Origin: Streptomyces kanamyceticus
Lineage (GTDB): Bacteria; Actinomycetota; Actinomycetes; Streptomycetales; Streptomycetaceae
Assembly: GCF_008704495.1 (NCBI RefSeq)
Contig: NZ_CP023699.1
Coordinates: 5,146,001-5,210,000, forward strand
Direction: 5' to 3'
Length of the DNA stretch: 64,000 nucleotides
The position numbers were made by a program, and so were the translations under genes. How positions within the stretch are numbered: position 1 is the stretch's first letter; each line of letters starts with the position of its first letter. This document shows, piece after piece, positions 16,831 through 27,618 of this stretch. The notes under the pieces are model-generated. The model worked only from the letters and a program-made list of their open reading frames with translations, had not been told where the DNA came from and made no database searches.

Positions 16831-17412
16831 ATGACCGCATCCATGGTGTCCGTGTGCACCAGCGCATCGAAGGCCGCGACGCGGGGCACGGGTCCGGCGC
16901 GGGCCACCGTGCCCTCGGCGTACCCGTCGTTCGCGTCCTACGTCCGGGCCCGCCAGCCCGTACTGCTGCGCACCGCCCGCTCGCTGACCGCGAATCCGAG
17001 CGATGCCGAGGACCTGCTGCAGACCGCGCTCACCAAGACGTATGTCGCGTGGGACCGGATCGAGGACCACCGTGCCCTCGACGGTTACGTGCGCCGTGCG
17101 CTGCTGAACACGCGTACGTCGCAGTGGCGCAAGCGCAAGGTCGACGAGTTCGCGTGCGACGAGCTGCCGGAGCCCGATGTGGTGCCCGCGGGGGACCCGG
17201 CCGAGCAGCAGGTGCTCCGTGACGCGATGTGGCGCGCGATCATGAAGCTGCCGACGCGGCAGCGGGCGATGGTCGTCCTCAGGTATTACGAGGACCTCAG
17301 CGAGGCCCAGACCGCCGAGGTGCTCGGGGTCTCGGTCGGCACGGTCAAGAGCGCGGTGTCGCGTGCGCTCGGCAAGCTCCGCGAGGACCCGGAGCTCACC
17401 CCGGTGCGCTAG
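16831..17412 (+). CDS. SigE-family ECF RNA polymerase sigma factor
   Basis: 193 residues. Region 2 is RQPVLLRTARSLTANPSDAEDLLQTALTKTYVAWDRI (about 42-78) and region 4 is LPTRQRAMVVLRYYEDLSEAQTAEVLGVSVGTVKSAVSRAL (about 138-180), the pattern of the actinobacterial SigE-type ECF group. The N-terminal 30 residues are a Ser/Thr/Ala-rich extension. No anti-sigma gene is adjacent. ATG 16831 is used; ATG 16843 is also possible. It should direct transcription of an unknown regulon. Confidence 0.85.
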   Translation: MTASMVSVCTSASKAATRGTGPARATVPSAYPSFASYVRARQPVLLRTARSLTANPSDAEDLLQTALTKTYVAWDRIEDHRALDGYVRRALLNTRTSQWRKRKVDEFACDELPEPDVVPAGDPAEQQVLRDAMWRAIMKLPTRQRAMVVLRYYEDLSEAQTAEVLGVSVGTVKSAVSRALGKLREDPELTPVR

Positions 17413-17570
17413 GACCCGGAGTTCACCCCGGTCGGCTGGGTGCGGTAACCGTCGGGAACACGCGGTTGTTGATCGATCATCCCTGGGAGTAGTGACATAC
17501 CACGCGGTACGCGCGCAGAATCAGCGCAACCCTTACTGCCGCGTAGGCGATGTCGCCCCAGGAGGACGCC

Positions 17571-19220
<1,650 letters not shown>

Positions 19221-19228
19221 CGTCGGCC

Positions 19229-19256
19229 CGGACGGCCCGCCGGTGCGGGCCGTCCG
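19229..19256. terminator. bidirectional terminator
   Basis: GGACGGCCCG (19230-19239) pairs with CGGGCCGTCC (19246-19255) around a 6-base loop, with one more C-G pair outside. It fills the 36-bp gap between two convergent genes. Confidence 0.7.
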
Positions 19257-22200
19257 TCAGTTCGTGCCGATCTTCGCGAGGAGGTCGACGATCCGGCTCT
19301 GCACCTCGCCGCTGGTGGAGCGCTCGGCGAGAAACAGGACCGTCTCACCCGCCGCCAGGCGCGGCAGCTCCGTCTCGTCGACGGCCGCGGTGTAGACGAC
19401 CAGGGGCGTGCGGTTCAACTGCCCGTGCGCGCGCAGCCAGTCGATGATCCCCGCCCTGCGGCGGCGGACCTGGAGCAGATCCATGACCACCAGGTTCGGC
19501 CGCATCTGGGCCGCGAGAGTGACGGCGTCCGCGTCGCTCTCGGCCCGTGCGACCTGCATGCCGCGCCGTTCGAGGGTGGCGGTGAGCGCGAGCGCGATCT
19601 CCTCGTGCTCCTCGATCAGCAGGACGCGCGGCGGGTGCTGCTCGCTGTCGCGCGGCGCGAGGGCCTTGAGGAGTACGGCGGGGTCGGCGCCGTACGCTGC
19701 CTCGCGCGTCGCCTGCCCGAGGCCCGCCGTCACCAGGACGGGCACCTCGGCGGCCACGGCGGCCTGCCGCAGCGACTGCAGCGCCGTCCGTGTGATCGGC
19801 CCGGTCAGCGGGTCCACGAACAGCGCGGCGGGGAACGCCGCGATCTGCGCGTCGACCTCCTCGCGGGAGTTCACGATCACCGGCCGGTAGCCGCGGTCGC
19901 TCAGCGCCTGCTGCGTGGTGGCGTCGGGCGCGGGCCACACCAGGAGGCGCCGCGGGTTGTCCAGCGGCTCCGGGGGCAGCTCGTCGTCCATCGGCTGCGG
20001 CTGGGGCCGGTTCGAGATCTCGACGGCGCCGCCGGGGCCGTCCAGCGGCTCGGGGCCCTCGTCGGCGTCCTCGTCGGGGGCCCCGATCGCGTACGACCTG
20101 CCGGTGCCCTCGGTGGCGGCCGCGATGCGCGACTGGGGGTGCGCGGGCGCGGACGGCTGCGGGTGCGGCCGCGCCGACGACTCCGGACGCTCCTCGCCGG
20201 CGGGATCGGGCGGCGTGGCCAGCCTGCGCCGCCGCCCGGAGCCACCGAGCGTGTGCGAGGAGGAGGGCGCGGGCTCGCCGGATGACGGCTGCGGCATCGG
20301 GCCCGGGGTGTTCCCGGTGCTCGGGGTCTCCTCCTGCGGACCCGCCTGGGCGGGCTGCGCGGGCCGGGGCGGCAGCGGAGGCTGCGGCGACTGCGGGATG
20401 CGCGCGTTCCGCGGCGGCTGCTGCCCAGGCTGCTTCGTCTGACCTGCCTGACCTGCCTGACCTGCCTGACCTGGCTGTCCCGGCTGTCCAGGCTGACCAG
20501 GCTGTCCCTGCGGCGAGGGCGCGCCCTGCTGACGGCGCTGCTGCTCCGAGATCTGCTGTCCGAACGGCACGCCCTGCCCGAGCGTACGCACGCTGATCGC
20601 GCGCCCCTGCGTCGAGTTGGGGTCGCCGGGCGCGGCCTCCGCGGGCAGCGGCTGGGCGGCCCTCGCTTGCCCCTGCCCCTGCCCCTGCCCCTGCGCGCCG
20701 CGCTCGGGCGGCAGCGCCGTGCCCCCGCCGGGCGTCGTGGCGCCCGGGGCCGGGTTCTCGGGCCACGGCTGCGGCGCGGGCAGGGGCCCGGGACCGGCGT
20801 CGGCGTCGGGCGCACCCGGCACCGCGGGGTTCCGGGCGGCCCGGCCCGCCGGATGCGGCTGCGACGGGGTGTGGTCGTCGGCCTGGTCGTGCGGCGCCTG
20901 GTCGTGCTGACCGGGGCCGTGCGCGGTGGCGCTGTGCGCGGCGGTGTCGTTCGGGTCGGCCGGGTGCTCCTGGCCGGGGGCGCGGTCGGCCGGGGCGGGC
21001 GGCAGGGCGAAGACGCGTCCGTTGTTGGCCTCCTCCGCGGCGGCCCGCTCCTTGGCGGCGGCCAGCGCACGCCGGGCACGCCGACCTGTGCCGGGAGCAC
21101 CGGGCGCGTCGGCTGTGCCGGACTGCCCGGCCTCCGAAGGCGCGGGCCCGGAAGCCAGCGCGGGCAGGGCAGGAAGCGCGGGCTGTTCGCCGGTCCGCCG
21201 CGCGCGACGGCCGGTCCCGTCGGCGGGTACGGGCACGCCCTGCGGCGGCACCGTCTGGCCCAACGCGGCCGATCCCGCGGCGTGTTCGGCCGCCGTCATG
21301 ACGGCGCCCTCGGCGGGACTGGGCCGCCCGCGCCGACGCCCCGTACCGCCTGCACCGCCCGTGGCACCTCCGGCGCCTCCCGCGGTGTCACCGGCGGCCA
21401 TCGCGGCCGTGTCGGACGCGGCAGCGGGTCCGCCCGCCGCCTCGGCGTTCACCGCGTCGCCGATGGTCTCCGGGGAGTTCGCCTCGGCCGCGCGCCGCCC
21501 CCTGCGCCGTCCCGTCCCGGTCGGCGCGGGCTCGGCCGCCGCCTCCGGAGCCCCCGGCTCACCGCTCTCCAGGAAGGAGTCCACGGAGGGCCGCCGGGCC
21601 CGCCGACGCCCACCCCCCGACGTACCGGCGCCCTGCGCGGGCACGACGACACCGGCACCCGCACCCGCACCGGAAGCCGGACCGGAAGCGGAAGCCTGAC
21701 CGGAAGCGGAAGCCGAACCGGAATTGGAGGCCACAGCCCCCGCCCCGATCGGCACCTCAAGAACGTACGCACTGCCGCTCATCCCCGGCACCTCATGCGT
21801 CTGCAGCACCCCGCCGTGCGCCCGCACGATGCCCCGGACGATCGGCTCGTGCACCGGGTCGCCGCCGGAGTAGGGCCCCCGCACCTCGATGCGGACGACC
21901 TCGCCGCGCTGGGCCGCGGCCACGACGATGGTGGAGTCGACGTAACCGCCGCCGGGAGCGCCCGTGCCGACGCCGGTCCTGGTGCTGCCCGTGGCGTCGA
22001 TGCCCGCGACGTCCGCGACGAGGTGCGCGAGCGCCGTGGCGAGCCGCTCGGCGTCCACCGCGAGCTCGATCGGCGGCGCGTGCACCGCGAACTGCGCACG
22101 CCCGGGGCCGATCAGCTCGACCGCGCCCTCGACGCCCGCCGCGACGACCGCGTCGAGCATGACCGTCGTACGGGAAAGGTCTTCGTCGCCCGCGTCGAGG

Positions 22201-23414
22201 CGCTGGTAGCCGAGGACGTTGTCGACGAGCGTCGTCATCCGGGCGTATCCGGCCGACAGGTGGTGCAGGACCTGGTTTGCCTCGGGCCACAGCTGTCCCG
22301 CGTCGTCCGAGGCGAGCGCGTTCAGTTCGCGGCGCAGCTCGTCGAGGGGGCCGCGCAGGGAGGAGCCGAGTACGGCGAGCAGTTGCTCGTGCCGCGCGGA
22401 CAGCGCCTCGTACCGCGTCTTCTCGCGCTCGGCCAGCTCCTCGAAGCGGTCCTTCTCGCGCTCGCCGAGCGCCGCGTACCGCTCCTGCTCGGCGGCGAGT
22501 TCCTCGGCCCGCTGCTCCTCGGCGGCCTTGATCTCCTCGGCGCGCCGCTCGGCGGCCGCGGCGGTTTCCTCCGCGTGCCGGGCGAGGGCGGCCTCGTGCT
22601 TCTCGGCCAGTTCGTCGTAGGGCCTGCGGTCGGTGAACGTCATCACCGCGCCGACCAGTTGGTCCCCGTCGCGCACCGGCGACGTCGTCAGGTCGACCGG
22701 CACCTTGGCGCCGCTCTTGGACCACAGGACCTGCCCGCGCACCCGGTGCTTGCGCCCGGAGCGCAGCGTGTCGGCGAGCGGGGACTCCTCGTAGGGGAAG
22801 GGCTCCCCGTCGGCGCGCGAGTGGAGGACGAGCGGGTGCAGTTCCTGCCCGCCGAGGTCGCTCGCCCGGAAACCGAGTATCTGGGCGGCGGCCGGATTGA
22901 CGAGGACGACCCGTCCATCGGTGTCCGTGCCGACGACGCCTTCCGCCGCGGCGCGCAGGATCATCTCGGTCTGGCGCTGCGAACGGGCCAGCTCCGCCTC
23001 GGTGTCCACGGTGCCCGAAAGGTCGCGGACGACCAGCATGAGCAGTTCGTCGCCGGTGTAGCCGTGGTTGTCGTACGCGGCCCTGCCGTCCTCCAGCGGG
23101 GAGCTGGTGACCTCGACGGGGAACTCGCCGCCGTCGGTGCGCCGCGCCACCATCCGGGTCGGCTTGGTGCGTCCGCGCTCGTCGATGGTGTCGGGACGCC
23201 GCATGGAGCCGGGGATGAGCCGGGAGTCGAACTCGGGCAGCAGATCGAGCAGTCCGCGCCCCACGAGCGCGGTGCCGGGCGCCTCGAACGCCTCAAGTGC
23301 GATGGCGTTGGCGTTCACGACGGTGCCGTTGGCGTTGACGAGGACCAGCGCGTCCGGGAGCGCGTCGAGTATCGCTGCGAGGCGAGCAGCGCCTCGGGAT
23401 GGCCTGCTGCTCAC
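19257..23414 (-). CDS. PAS-domain hybrid sensor with degenerate kinase core
   Basis: 1385 residues, GTG start after an excellent ribosome site (GGGAGGAA). Order: PAS 1 (10-135), PAS 2 (145-265), an Ala/Glu/Arg coiled coil (266-345), a DHp-like helix pair (343-400), an ATPase-like domain (425-556), about 600 residues of Pro/Ala/Gly/Gln linker with GQPGQ repeats, and two receiver-like domains at the C terminus. The phospho-His position reads LGSSLRGPLDEL, that is, no His; the N box (ALAHLVADVA) lacks its Asn and the second glycine loop is missing. The last receiver keeps VVMDLLQ (candidate phospho-Asp) but its acidic pair is EE. Probably a non-catalytic scaffold or sensor. Cytoplasmic; no membrane segment seen. 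Confidence 0.8.
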   Translation of the reverse strand: MSSRPSRGAARLAAILDALPDALVLVNANGTVVNANAIALEAFEAPGTALVGRGLLDLLPEFDSRLIPGSMRRPDTIDERGRTKPTRMVARRTDGGEFPVEVTSSPLEDGRAAYDNHGYTGDELLMLVVRDLSGTVDTEAELARSQRQTEMILRAAAEGVVGTDTDGRVVLVNPAAAQILGFRASDLGGQELHPLVLHSRADGEPFPYEESPLADTLRSGRKHRVRGQVLWSKSGAKVPVDLTTSPVRDGDQLVGAVMTFTDRRPYDELAEKHEAALARHAEETAAAAERRAEEIKAAEEQRAEELAAEQERYAALGEREKDRFEELAEREKTRYEALSARHEQLLAVLGSSLRGPLDELRRELNALASDDAGQLWPEANQVLHHLSAGYARMTTLVDNVLGYQRLDAGDEDLSRTTVMLDAVVAAGVEGAVELIGPGRAQFAVHAPPIELAVDAERLATALAHLVADVAGIDATGSTRTGVGTGAPGGGYVDSTIVVAAAQRGEVVRIEVRGPYSGGDPVHEPIVRGIVRAHGGVLQTHEVPGMSGSAYVLEVPIGAGAVASNSGSASASGQASASGPASGAGAGAGVVVPAQGAGTSGGGRRRARRPSVDSFLESGEPGAPEAAAEPAPTGTGRRRGRRAAEANSPETIGDAVNAEAAGGPAAASDTAAMAAGDTAGGAGGATGGAGGTGRRRGRPSPAEGAVMTAAEHAAGSAALGQTVPPQGVPVPADGTGRRARRTGEQPALPALPALASGPAPSEAGQSGTADAPGAPGTGRRARRALAAAKERAAAEEANNGRVFALPPAPADRAPGQEHPADPNDTAAHSATAHGPGQHDQAPHDQADDHTPSQPHPAGRAARNPAVPGAPDADAGPGPLPAPQPWPENPAPGATTPGGGTALPPERGAQGQGQGQGQARAAQPLPAEAAPGDPNSTQGRAISVRTLGQGVPFGQQISEQQRRQQGAPSPQGQPGQPGQPGQPGQAGQAGQAGQTKQPGQQPPRNARIPQSPQPPLPPRPAQPAQAGPQEETPSTGNTPGPMPQPSSGEPAPSSSHTLGGSGRRRRLATPPDPAGEERPESSARPHPQPSAPAHPQSRIAAATEGTGRSYAIGAPDEDADEGPEPLDGPGGAVEISNRPQPQPMDDELPPEPLDNPRRLLVWPAPDATTQQALSDRGYRPVIVNSREEVDAQIAAFPAALFVDPLTGPITRTALQSLRQAAVAAEVPVLVTAGLGQATREAAYGADPAVLLKALAPRDSEQHPPRVLLIEEHEEIALALTATLERRGMQVARAESDADAVTLAAQMRPNLVVMDLLQVRRRRAGIIDWLRAHGQLNRTPLVVYTAAVDETELPRLAAGETVLFLAERSTSGEVQSRIVDLLAKIGTN

Positions 23415-23616
23415 GACGACGCTTCCTCCCTGATTACCGCTGCTTGCCGACCCGCTCAGGCCATCTTGCCCCTCGGCCCGTGGCGTGTCACGGGAGGGAG
23501 TCTACGGGGAGCGGTCGCGCGCGCGACGCCGGATGAGAGGGAGGTCGCACGCAGAAGATGTGAGTTTTCGGTACCGCCTGGTCACAGGACGGTAGAGGTC
23601 GCCGCAGGTCGGGCGG

Positions 23617-24051
23617 TCAGGCGGAGGCCGAGGGGAGCACCGGCACGAGGGCGTCCCAGCGGCCGATCTCACAGCCGTTGCCGCGGTCGTACGTCGCGTC
23701 CACGGGCCGCCCCTGCCAGGTCCCCGTGATGTGCGCGGTGGCGGGACCGCCGTACTGCATCGTGCACATGGCGTCAGGGGCGACGGGCGCGAACGGGTCC
23801 TTCCCATAGACGGTGACCTCGTCGAGCCGCGCGCACGCGTCGGCCGCGTCGGGGTGGGTGCCGCCCGTCGGGTGGCAGTTCAGCTCGTACGTCCCGTCGC
23901 CGGTGCCGCCCGATCCGGTGACCGTCACGGTGAGCCGGTCGGTCGGGGCGACGACGTCTGTGGCGACACCCGTGGCGGCGTGCGCGGTGGCGGACAGCGC
24001 GGCGACGGAGGTGAAGGCGGTGAGGGCGGTGAGGGAGAGACGGCGCGGCAT
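23617..24051 (-). CDS. subtilisin inhibitor-like (SSI) secreted protease inhibitor
   Basis: 144 residues with a signal peptide (cleavage after HAA). The mature chain has the SSI layout: four Cys (59, 73, 96, 127) forming two disulfides and the closing GRWDALVPVLP motif. By alignment to SSI, the reactive loop is MCTMQYGG, placing Met98 at P1 and Gln99 at P1'; SSI itself has Met at P1. It should inhibit subtilisin-type serine proteases outside the cell. Single gene. Confidence 0.9.
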   Translation of the reverse strand: MPRRLSLTALTAFTSVAALSATAHAATGVATDVVAPTDRLTVTVTGSGGTGDGTYELNCHPTGGTHPDAADACARLDEVTVYGKDPFAPVAPDAMCTMQYGGPATAHITGTWQGRPVDATYDRGNGCEIGRWDALVPVLPSASA

Positions 24052-24063
24052 GGTGGCTCCACT

Positions 24064-24114
24064 GGGTGCGGGTGGGTGCGGGTGGGTGCGGACGGCCGGG
24101 TAGGGACGGCCGGG
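24064..24114. repeat. short tandem repeats upstream of SSI gene
   Basis: GGGTGCGGGT-type units repeat three times, followed by two copies of GACGGCCGGGT. They lie just upstream of the SSI start codon, where its promoter should be. Confidence 0.5.
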
Positions 24115-24311
24115 TCACGGCGTGCGGACAGGTGGCGGACAGGGGATCCGCCACCTCCTCTAACGCCGTGGATCGCGCCGCGTTGCGGGCTCCGGAGACG
24201 CTTTGCCCTGGGGGCCGCGTGACTAGTACCGTGGGGGCCGCGATTGGTGACACACCACCTGGCTGTGTCATCATCTGCACGCACCCCCGCGCTCGCGCAG
24301 GTGTGCAAGCT

Positions 24312-24402
24312 GGAGGCGTCGCCTAGTCCGGTCTATGGCGCCGCACTGCTAATGCGGTTTGGGACTTAAATCCCATCGAGGGTTCAAATCCCTCCGCCTC
24401 CG
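24312..24402 (+). tRNA. tRNA-Ser(GCT)
   Basis: Acceptor arms GGAGGCG/CGCCTCC with discriminator G, anticodon stem CCGCA/TGCGG around CTGCTAA (anticodon GCT), and a long variable arm (GGGACTTAAATCCC), all as expected for a class II tRNA-Ser of 91 nt. No encoded CCA. Confidence 0.93.
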
Positions 24403-24412
24403 CTTACAAGAT

Positions 24413-24446
24413 CCGAAGCCCCGGTCCCTGCGGACCGGGGCTTCGG
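24413..24446 (+). terminator. terminator of tRNA-Ser
   Basis: A perfect 15-bp stem (CCGAAGCCCCGGTCC, 24413-24427, with 24432-24446) closes a CTGC loop, 10 bp after the tRNA. Confidence 0.8.
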
Positions 24447-24609
24447 TGCGTCCCGGCCGGTTGCGCGGAGGGGTGCGGGGCGGTGTTTTCGCAGCTCACA
24501 ACGGGTGCGACTAACGGATTTCACATGGCGGCGGCGGTCATGTAATGTTCTTCCTGTCGCCGCGAGCGGGCCGCAAGGCCGGGGAGCGAAGACGGAAAAC
24601 AAAAAACAA

Positions 24610-24682
24610 GCACTCGTAGCTTAACGGATAGAGCATCTGACTACGGATCAGAAGGTTGCAGGTTCGAATCCTGCCGAGTGCA
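24610..24682 (+). tRNA. tRNA-Arg(ACG), element integration site
   Basis: 73 nt: acceptor GCACTCG/CGAGTGC, discriminator A, anticodon stem TCTGA/TCAGA around CTACGGA (anticodon ACG), T-loop GTTCGAATC. From position 24641 onward the gene is also the first copy of the 44-bp att core, so its 3' half was restored by the incoming element. Confidence 0.93.
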
Positions 24683-24684
24683 CA
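24641..24684 (+). repeat. att core copy 1 (attL in tRNA-Arg)
   Basis: 44 bp beginning CTACGGATCAGAAGG and ending CCGAGTGCACA, identical to the copies at 30979 and 35083. It covers the anticodon loop to just past the tRNA 3' end, the usual target of tyrosine integrases. Confidence 0.92.
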
Positions 24685-24689
24685 CAGGT

Positions 24690-24719
24690 CAAAGGCCCCG
24701 GATCTCTCCGGGGCCTTTG
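24690..24719 (+). terminator. terminator just inside element 1
   Basis: AAAGGCCCCGGA (24691-24702) pairs with TCCGGGGCCTTT (24707-24718), with one more C-G pair outside. It lies 7 bp after the tRNA end, on element DNA, so the element brought a terminator for the tRNA it rebuilt. Confidence 0.75.
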
Positions 24720-24732
24720 GCGTTTCAAGGGC

Positions 24733-24756
24733 GTACAGCAGCGAAGTACAGCAACC
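24733..24756 (+). repeat. left 24-bp direct repeat, likely integrase arm site
   Basis: Identical to 30873-30896. It begins GTACAGCAGCGAAGTACAGC and contains GTACAGCA twice. It lies 49 bp inside att copy 1, just after the integrase stop codon. In the circular form it would flank the core on one side. Confidence 0.7.
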
Positions 24757-24764
24757 GGCTTCGA

Positions 24765-25997
24765 CTAGTCGGTGCCGCTGCCTCCCATCGCGTCCGACAG
24801 CTTGCCGATCGCGGCGCGCACCTCCTCCTCGCTCGCTTCGGCGTAGACCTCCATCGTCATGGCGATCTGGGAATGACGGAGGATGCGTTGCGCGACCTTC
24901 GGGTGCACCTTCAGCGCGACCAGGAGCGAACTGCATGTGTGCCGGGTGTTCCGCAGCGGGATGACCCGGACGCCAGCGCGACGGGCCCGCAGGGCGAACA
25001 TCCGGGTGAGGTTGCCCGGTTCGATCGGGGTGCCGTACTTCGTCGTGAAGACCAGTCCGACAGTGTCCTGCCAGAGCTCCCCGGCCGCTTTCCGGTCGCC
25101 GATCTGCTGTGCGCGGCGCATCCGAAGTGCCTTGGCGCAGAGCCCCGGCAGGGGCAGGAAGTCGTCGGATTCCTCGGTCTTGGTCTCGCGGTGGAGGATC
25201 TCCCGCCCAGCCCGCTGGATCTGGTGATCTACGTAGATCTCACCGGTCTCGAAGTCGACCGACTTCCAGGTCAGGCCCAGCACCTCACCACGGCGAAGAC
25301 CGAGGCACAGCACGAGCATCCAGGCTGCGAACAGGTGATCTCCGCGAGCGGCGCAGTCCGCGAGGAACCGGCCCGCTTCGGCAACCGACCACGGCTTGAT
25401 CCTCTTGCGCCGAGGCTTGGGGACCCTGACCAGAGAGGCCACGTTCTTGCTGATCTCTTCCTCGGCCACGGCATGCGTGAGAGCCGCCCGGAGGGCATCG
25501 CGAGCCGCTTGGACGACGCGTCGTGACGGGTGAGCCTCGCAACACTCGCCGATGGCGCAGCACCGCTGAGCCTCGCGCCGACGCTTGGCGTCCTTGCCCT
25601 GGACGCAGCACTGGCAGGTGGCCGCGAGCTTGTTGATCCACTCACGCACGTCCCGGACGGTGAGCTTGTCGAGCCGCTTCGCGCCAAGGTGCGGATTGAT
25701 GTAGAGCCGCACGGAGCCCTCGTACGAGACGTACGTCAACGGTGCGAGGTTCGGCTTGACGATCTCGCCGAGCCAGTACGCGAGGAAGACAGAGAGGGTC
25801 CGGTGCCGCGTGACCACCGGCCCGTTCTTGGCCTCGGTGTGCAGCTTGATCCACTTATCGTGGACCTCTTCACGGGTCTTGCCGTAGACGTACTTGCGCT
25901 TGCGCTTGCCGTCCGGGGTGTCGACCCAGACGTACGCGGCGAAGCCGTTCTTGTACGGGTAGATCGAACCCTCACCATTCGCACGCTTGCCGCTCAT
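24765..25997 (-). CDS. int: tyrosine site-specific integrase
   Basis: 410 residues. Residues 1-55 are an arm-binding N-terminal part (GEGSIYPYKNGFAAYVWVD), 65-190 the core-binding domain and 200-400 the catalytic domain. Catalytic residues visible: Arg235 (GLRRGE), Arg352 and His353 (RNTRHT), His375 (LRHSQ) and the nucleophile Tyr385 (MEVYAEAS). The box II His is replaced by Arg349. An insert at 128-153 holds seven Cys (CQCC, RCC, ECC) and may bind metal. It catalyses integration between attP and the 3' end of tRNA-Arg. Its ATG overlaps the excisionase stop, and its 3' end faces the att core. Confidence 0.92.
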   Translation of the reverse strand: MSGKRANGEGSIYPYKNGFAAYVWVDTPDGKRKRKYVYGKTREEVHDKWIKLHTEAKNGPVVTRHRTLSVFLAYWLGEIVKPNLAPLTYVSYEGSVRLYINPHLGAKRLDKLTVRDVREWINKLAATCQCCVQGKDAKRRREAQRCCAIGECCEAHPSRRVVQAARDALRAALTHAVAEEEISKNVASLVRVPKPRRKRIKPWSVAEAGRFLADCAARGDHLFAAWMLVLCLGLRRGEVLGLTWKSVDFETGEIYVDHQIQRAGREILHRETKTEESDDFLPLPGLCAKALRMRRAQQIGDRKAAGELWQDTVGLVFTTKYGTPIEPGNLTRMFALRARRAGVRVIPLRNTRHTCSSLLVALKVHPKVAQRILRHSQIAMTMEVYAEASEEEVRAAIGKLSDAMGGSGTD

Positions 25998-26200
25998 GCT
26001 GACACCCCCTCAGCTTCGGAGGTGACGCGCCGGACGTAGTCGTCGACCCATTCCGGCAGGATGCGCCGGTTGCGGCCGACCTTCACGGAGCGGATCTCTC
26101 CGGTGAGTACGAGCATCTTGGTCTTGGAGAGGCCGAAGCCGAGCATGGCCGCGACGTCCGCCACGGTGTGCCACTTCGGCTGGATCACGGTCGTGGTCAT
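25994..26200 (-). CDS. xis: excisionase-like helix-turn-helix protein
   Basis: 68 residues. It has the MerR/Xis-like winged HTH of plasmid excisionases: WHTVADVAAMLGFGLSKTKM, then VLTGEIRSVKVGRNRRILPEWVDDYV. It should bend att DNA and direct the integrase toward excision. It is wedged between rep and int, overlapping both by 4 bp, so the three proteins are translationally coupled as in pSAM2-like elements. The ATG at 26200 is chosen because upstream in-frame sequence lies inside rep. Confidence 0.88.
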   Translation of the reverse strand: MTTTVIQPKWHTVADVAAMLGFGLSKTKMLVLTGEIRSVKVGRNRRILPEWVDDYVRRVTSEAEGVSA

Positions 26201-27618
26201 GCTGCGAGTTCCTCCCATTCGAGCTGGTCTTGCCGGACTTCGCGTGCGATCTCTCGGTTCAGTCGCATCTCCTTTGCGATCGTGGCGGCGAGCCAGGACT
26301 CTCCCGGGGTGTGGCCTTGTCCGGCGTAGGTCCAGTGGGCGAGCACGAGCGTGGAGCCCTCCGAGTCGTCGAGATCTTCGGGAAGGCCCCGCTCGCGGCG
26401 TTCCTGGCGGGCGCGGTAGTCGGCGCGGACCTGACGACGTTCGGACAGGGTGGTGGAGTAAGCGCGCGACTTGGTCATGAAGTGCCCGCGGAAGCCGAGC
26501 ATGTGAGCCCAATGCCACAACAGCCGATCCGGGTAGGCGTCATCGAGCGTCCGGCAGGCTTCGATCAAGTGGCGCGTGTGCGCGGGCAGGGACAGCTTGT
26601 CGAGCTCGGAGAGCTCCCCGATCCGGCGGTCCACGGTCTCGGTCGTCTCAGCGGCCTTGGTGGCGTACTTGGCGACGTAGGAGGCGACTGCCGTATCAGT
26701 CAGCTCCACCCCGTCCATGCTGCCGATGGGCTGCACGTCGACCTGTGAACCCCACCGCAGCTCTCGGGAGGGGAAGGCGCCGACGGACGGCACCGGCACG
26801 GCCACCCGGGCGGCAGCGGCACGGATCGCGTCGTCCAGGAGGTCGACGGTGGCCCAGGACGGGGGCGGGGAGTCGGGCCCGTCGGGACCGTCCAGGCGCA
26901 CCACGGCGTGGAAGTGCACGGCGCCGCGTTTCTGGAATTCGGCGACCTTGCCGAAGGAGACCCGGCACTCTTCCTTCATGGCCGACTGGCTCAGCCCGGC
27001 ACGGGCGGCGACTTCCCGGCGCAGGTAGATCGTGAACCGGCGCCACAGATCCCCGGCATGGTTGTTCCACAGCACCGCACCCGCGTAGTCGTACCGGCCA
27101 GAGTCGAGGGCCGTGCCGAGTGCCGGGTCATCGTCGGCGTGGGAGCTCCCGCAGCGGCACCGTCCGGAAGCGGGCCGGTTGTGCACGGGCCCGAACGAGG
27201 GTGCGGTCAGGGTGGCGAACACCCCGGGGTGCTGGCGGATCTCTCCGGAGATGCCCATCCGGCTGTCGCCGGTGATCCCGGCACGGATCAGGTGGTACAC
27301 GTCCCCGGCGTACGTCCAGGCGCAGGCCGGGCAGCGCGAGGCACGACGGTTGCCGCAGGCGACCCGGAGCATGCCACCCGGCTCAGCCTCCGTACTGTAG
27401 GCGTAGAGGACATCCCCGGACTTGGCGTCCCGGGTGGTCGTCTGGCCCATCAGGCGGATCGGGTGCGCGCAGCCCCCGGTACGGCGGACCTGCTCTTGCC
27501 AGCGCTCGAAGCCCGGGGCGTTGGCCACCCGTAAGAGATCAGCGAGCGTGAGTGGATCGGTGCCCAGGGAGGCCGCAGCACCGGCCACGGCCTCCGGGGC
27601 GATGGGGAAGACCGTCAC
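26197..27618 (-). CDS. RepSA-like rolling-circle replication initiator
   Basis: 473 residues. A zinc-finger-like N-terminal region (CGNRRASRCPACAWTYAGDVYHL) is followed by the HUH metal site GAVHFHAVVRLDG (His235, His237) and a downstream SYVAKYATK segment whose Tyr314 or Tyr318 should be the nicking nucleophile. This order is that of the RepSA family of pSAM2 and relatives. It would nick the element's double-strand origin after excision and drive rolling-circle copying. GTG start overlapping the preceding stop (GTGA); stop overlapping the xis start (ATGA). Confidence 0.88.
   Translation of the reverse strand: MTVFPIAPEAVAGAAASLGTDPLTLADLLRVANAPGFERWQEQVRRTGGCAHPIRLMGQTTTRDAKSGDVLYAYSTEAEPGGMLRVACGNRRASRCPACAWTYAGDVYHLIRAGITGDSRMGISGEIRQHPGVFATLTAPSFGPVHNRPASGRCRCGSSHADDDPALGTALDSGRYDYAGAVLWNNHAGDLWRRFTIYLRREVAARAGLSQSAMKEECRVSFGKVAEFQKRGAVHFHAVVRLDGPDGPDSPPPSWATVDLLDDAIRAAAARVAVPVPSVGAFPSRELRWGSQVDVQPIGSMDGVELTDTAVASYVAKYATKAAETTETVDRRIGELSELDKLSLPAHTRHLIEACRTLDDAYPDRLLWHWAHMLGFRGHFMTKSRAYSTTLSERRQVRADYRARQERRERGLPEDLDDSEGSTLVLAHWTYAGQGHTPGESWLAATIAKEMRLNREIAREVRQDQLEWEELAA

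Noticed and set aside
20667..23729. 1020-residue plus-strand open frame
   Set aside because: Shadow of the PAS-protein gene, which has intact domains and a strong ribosome site.
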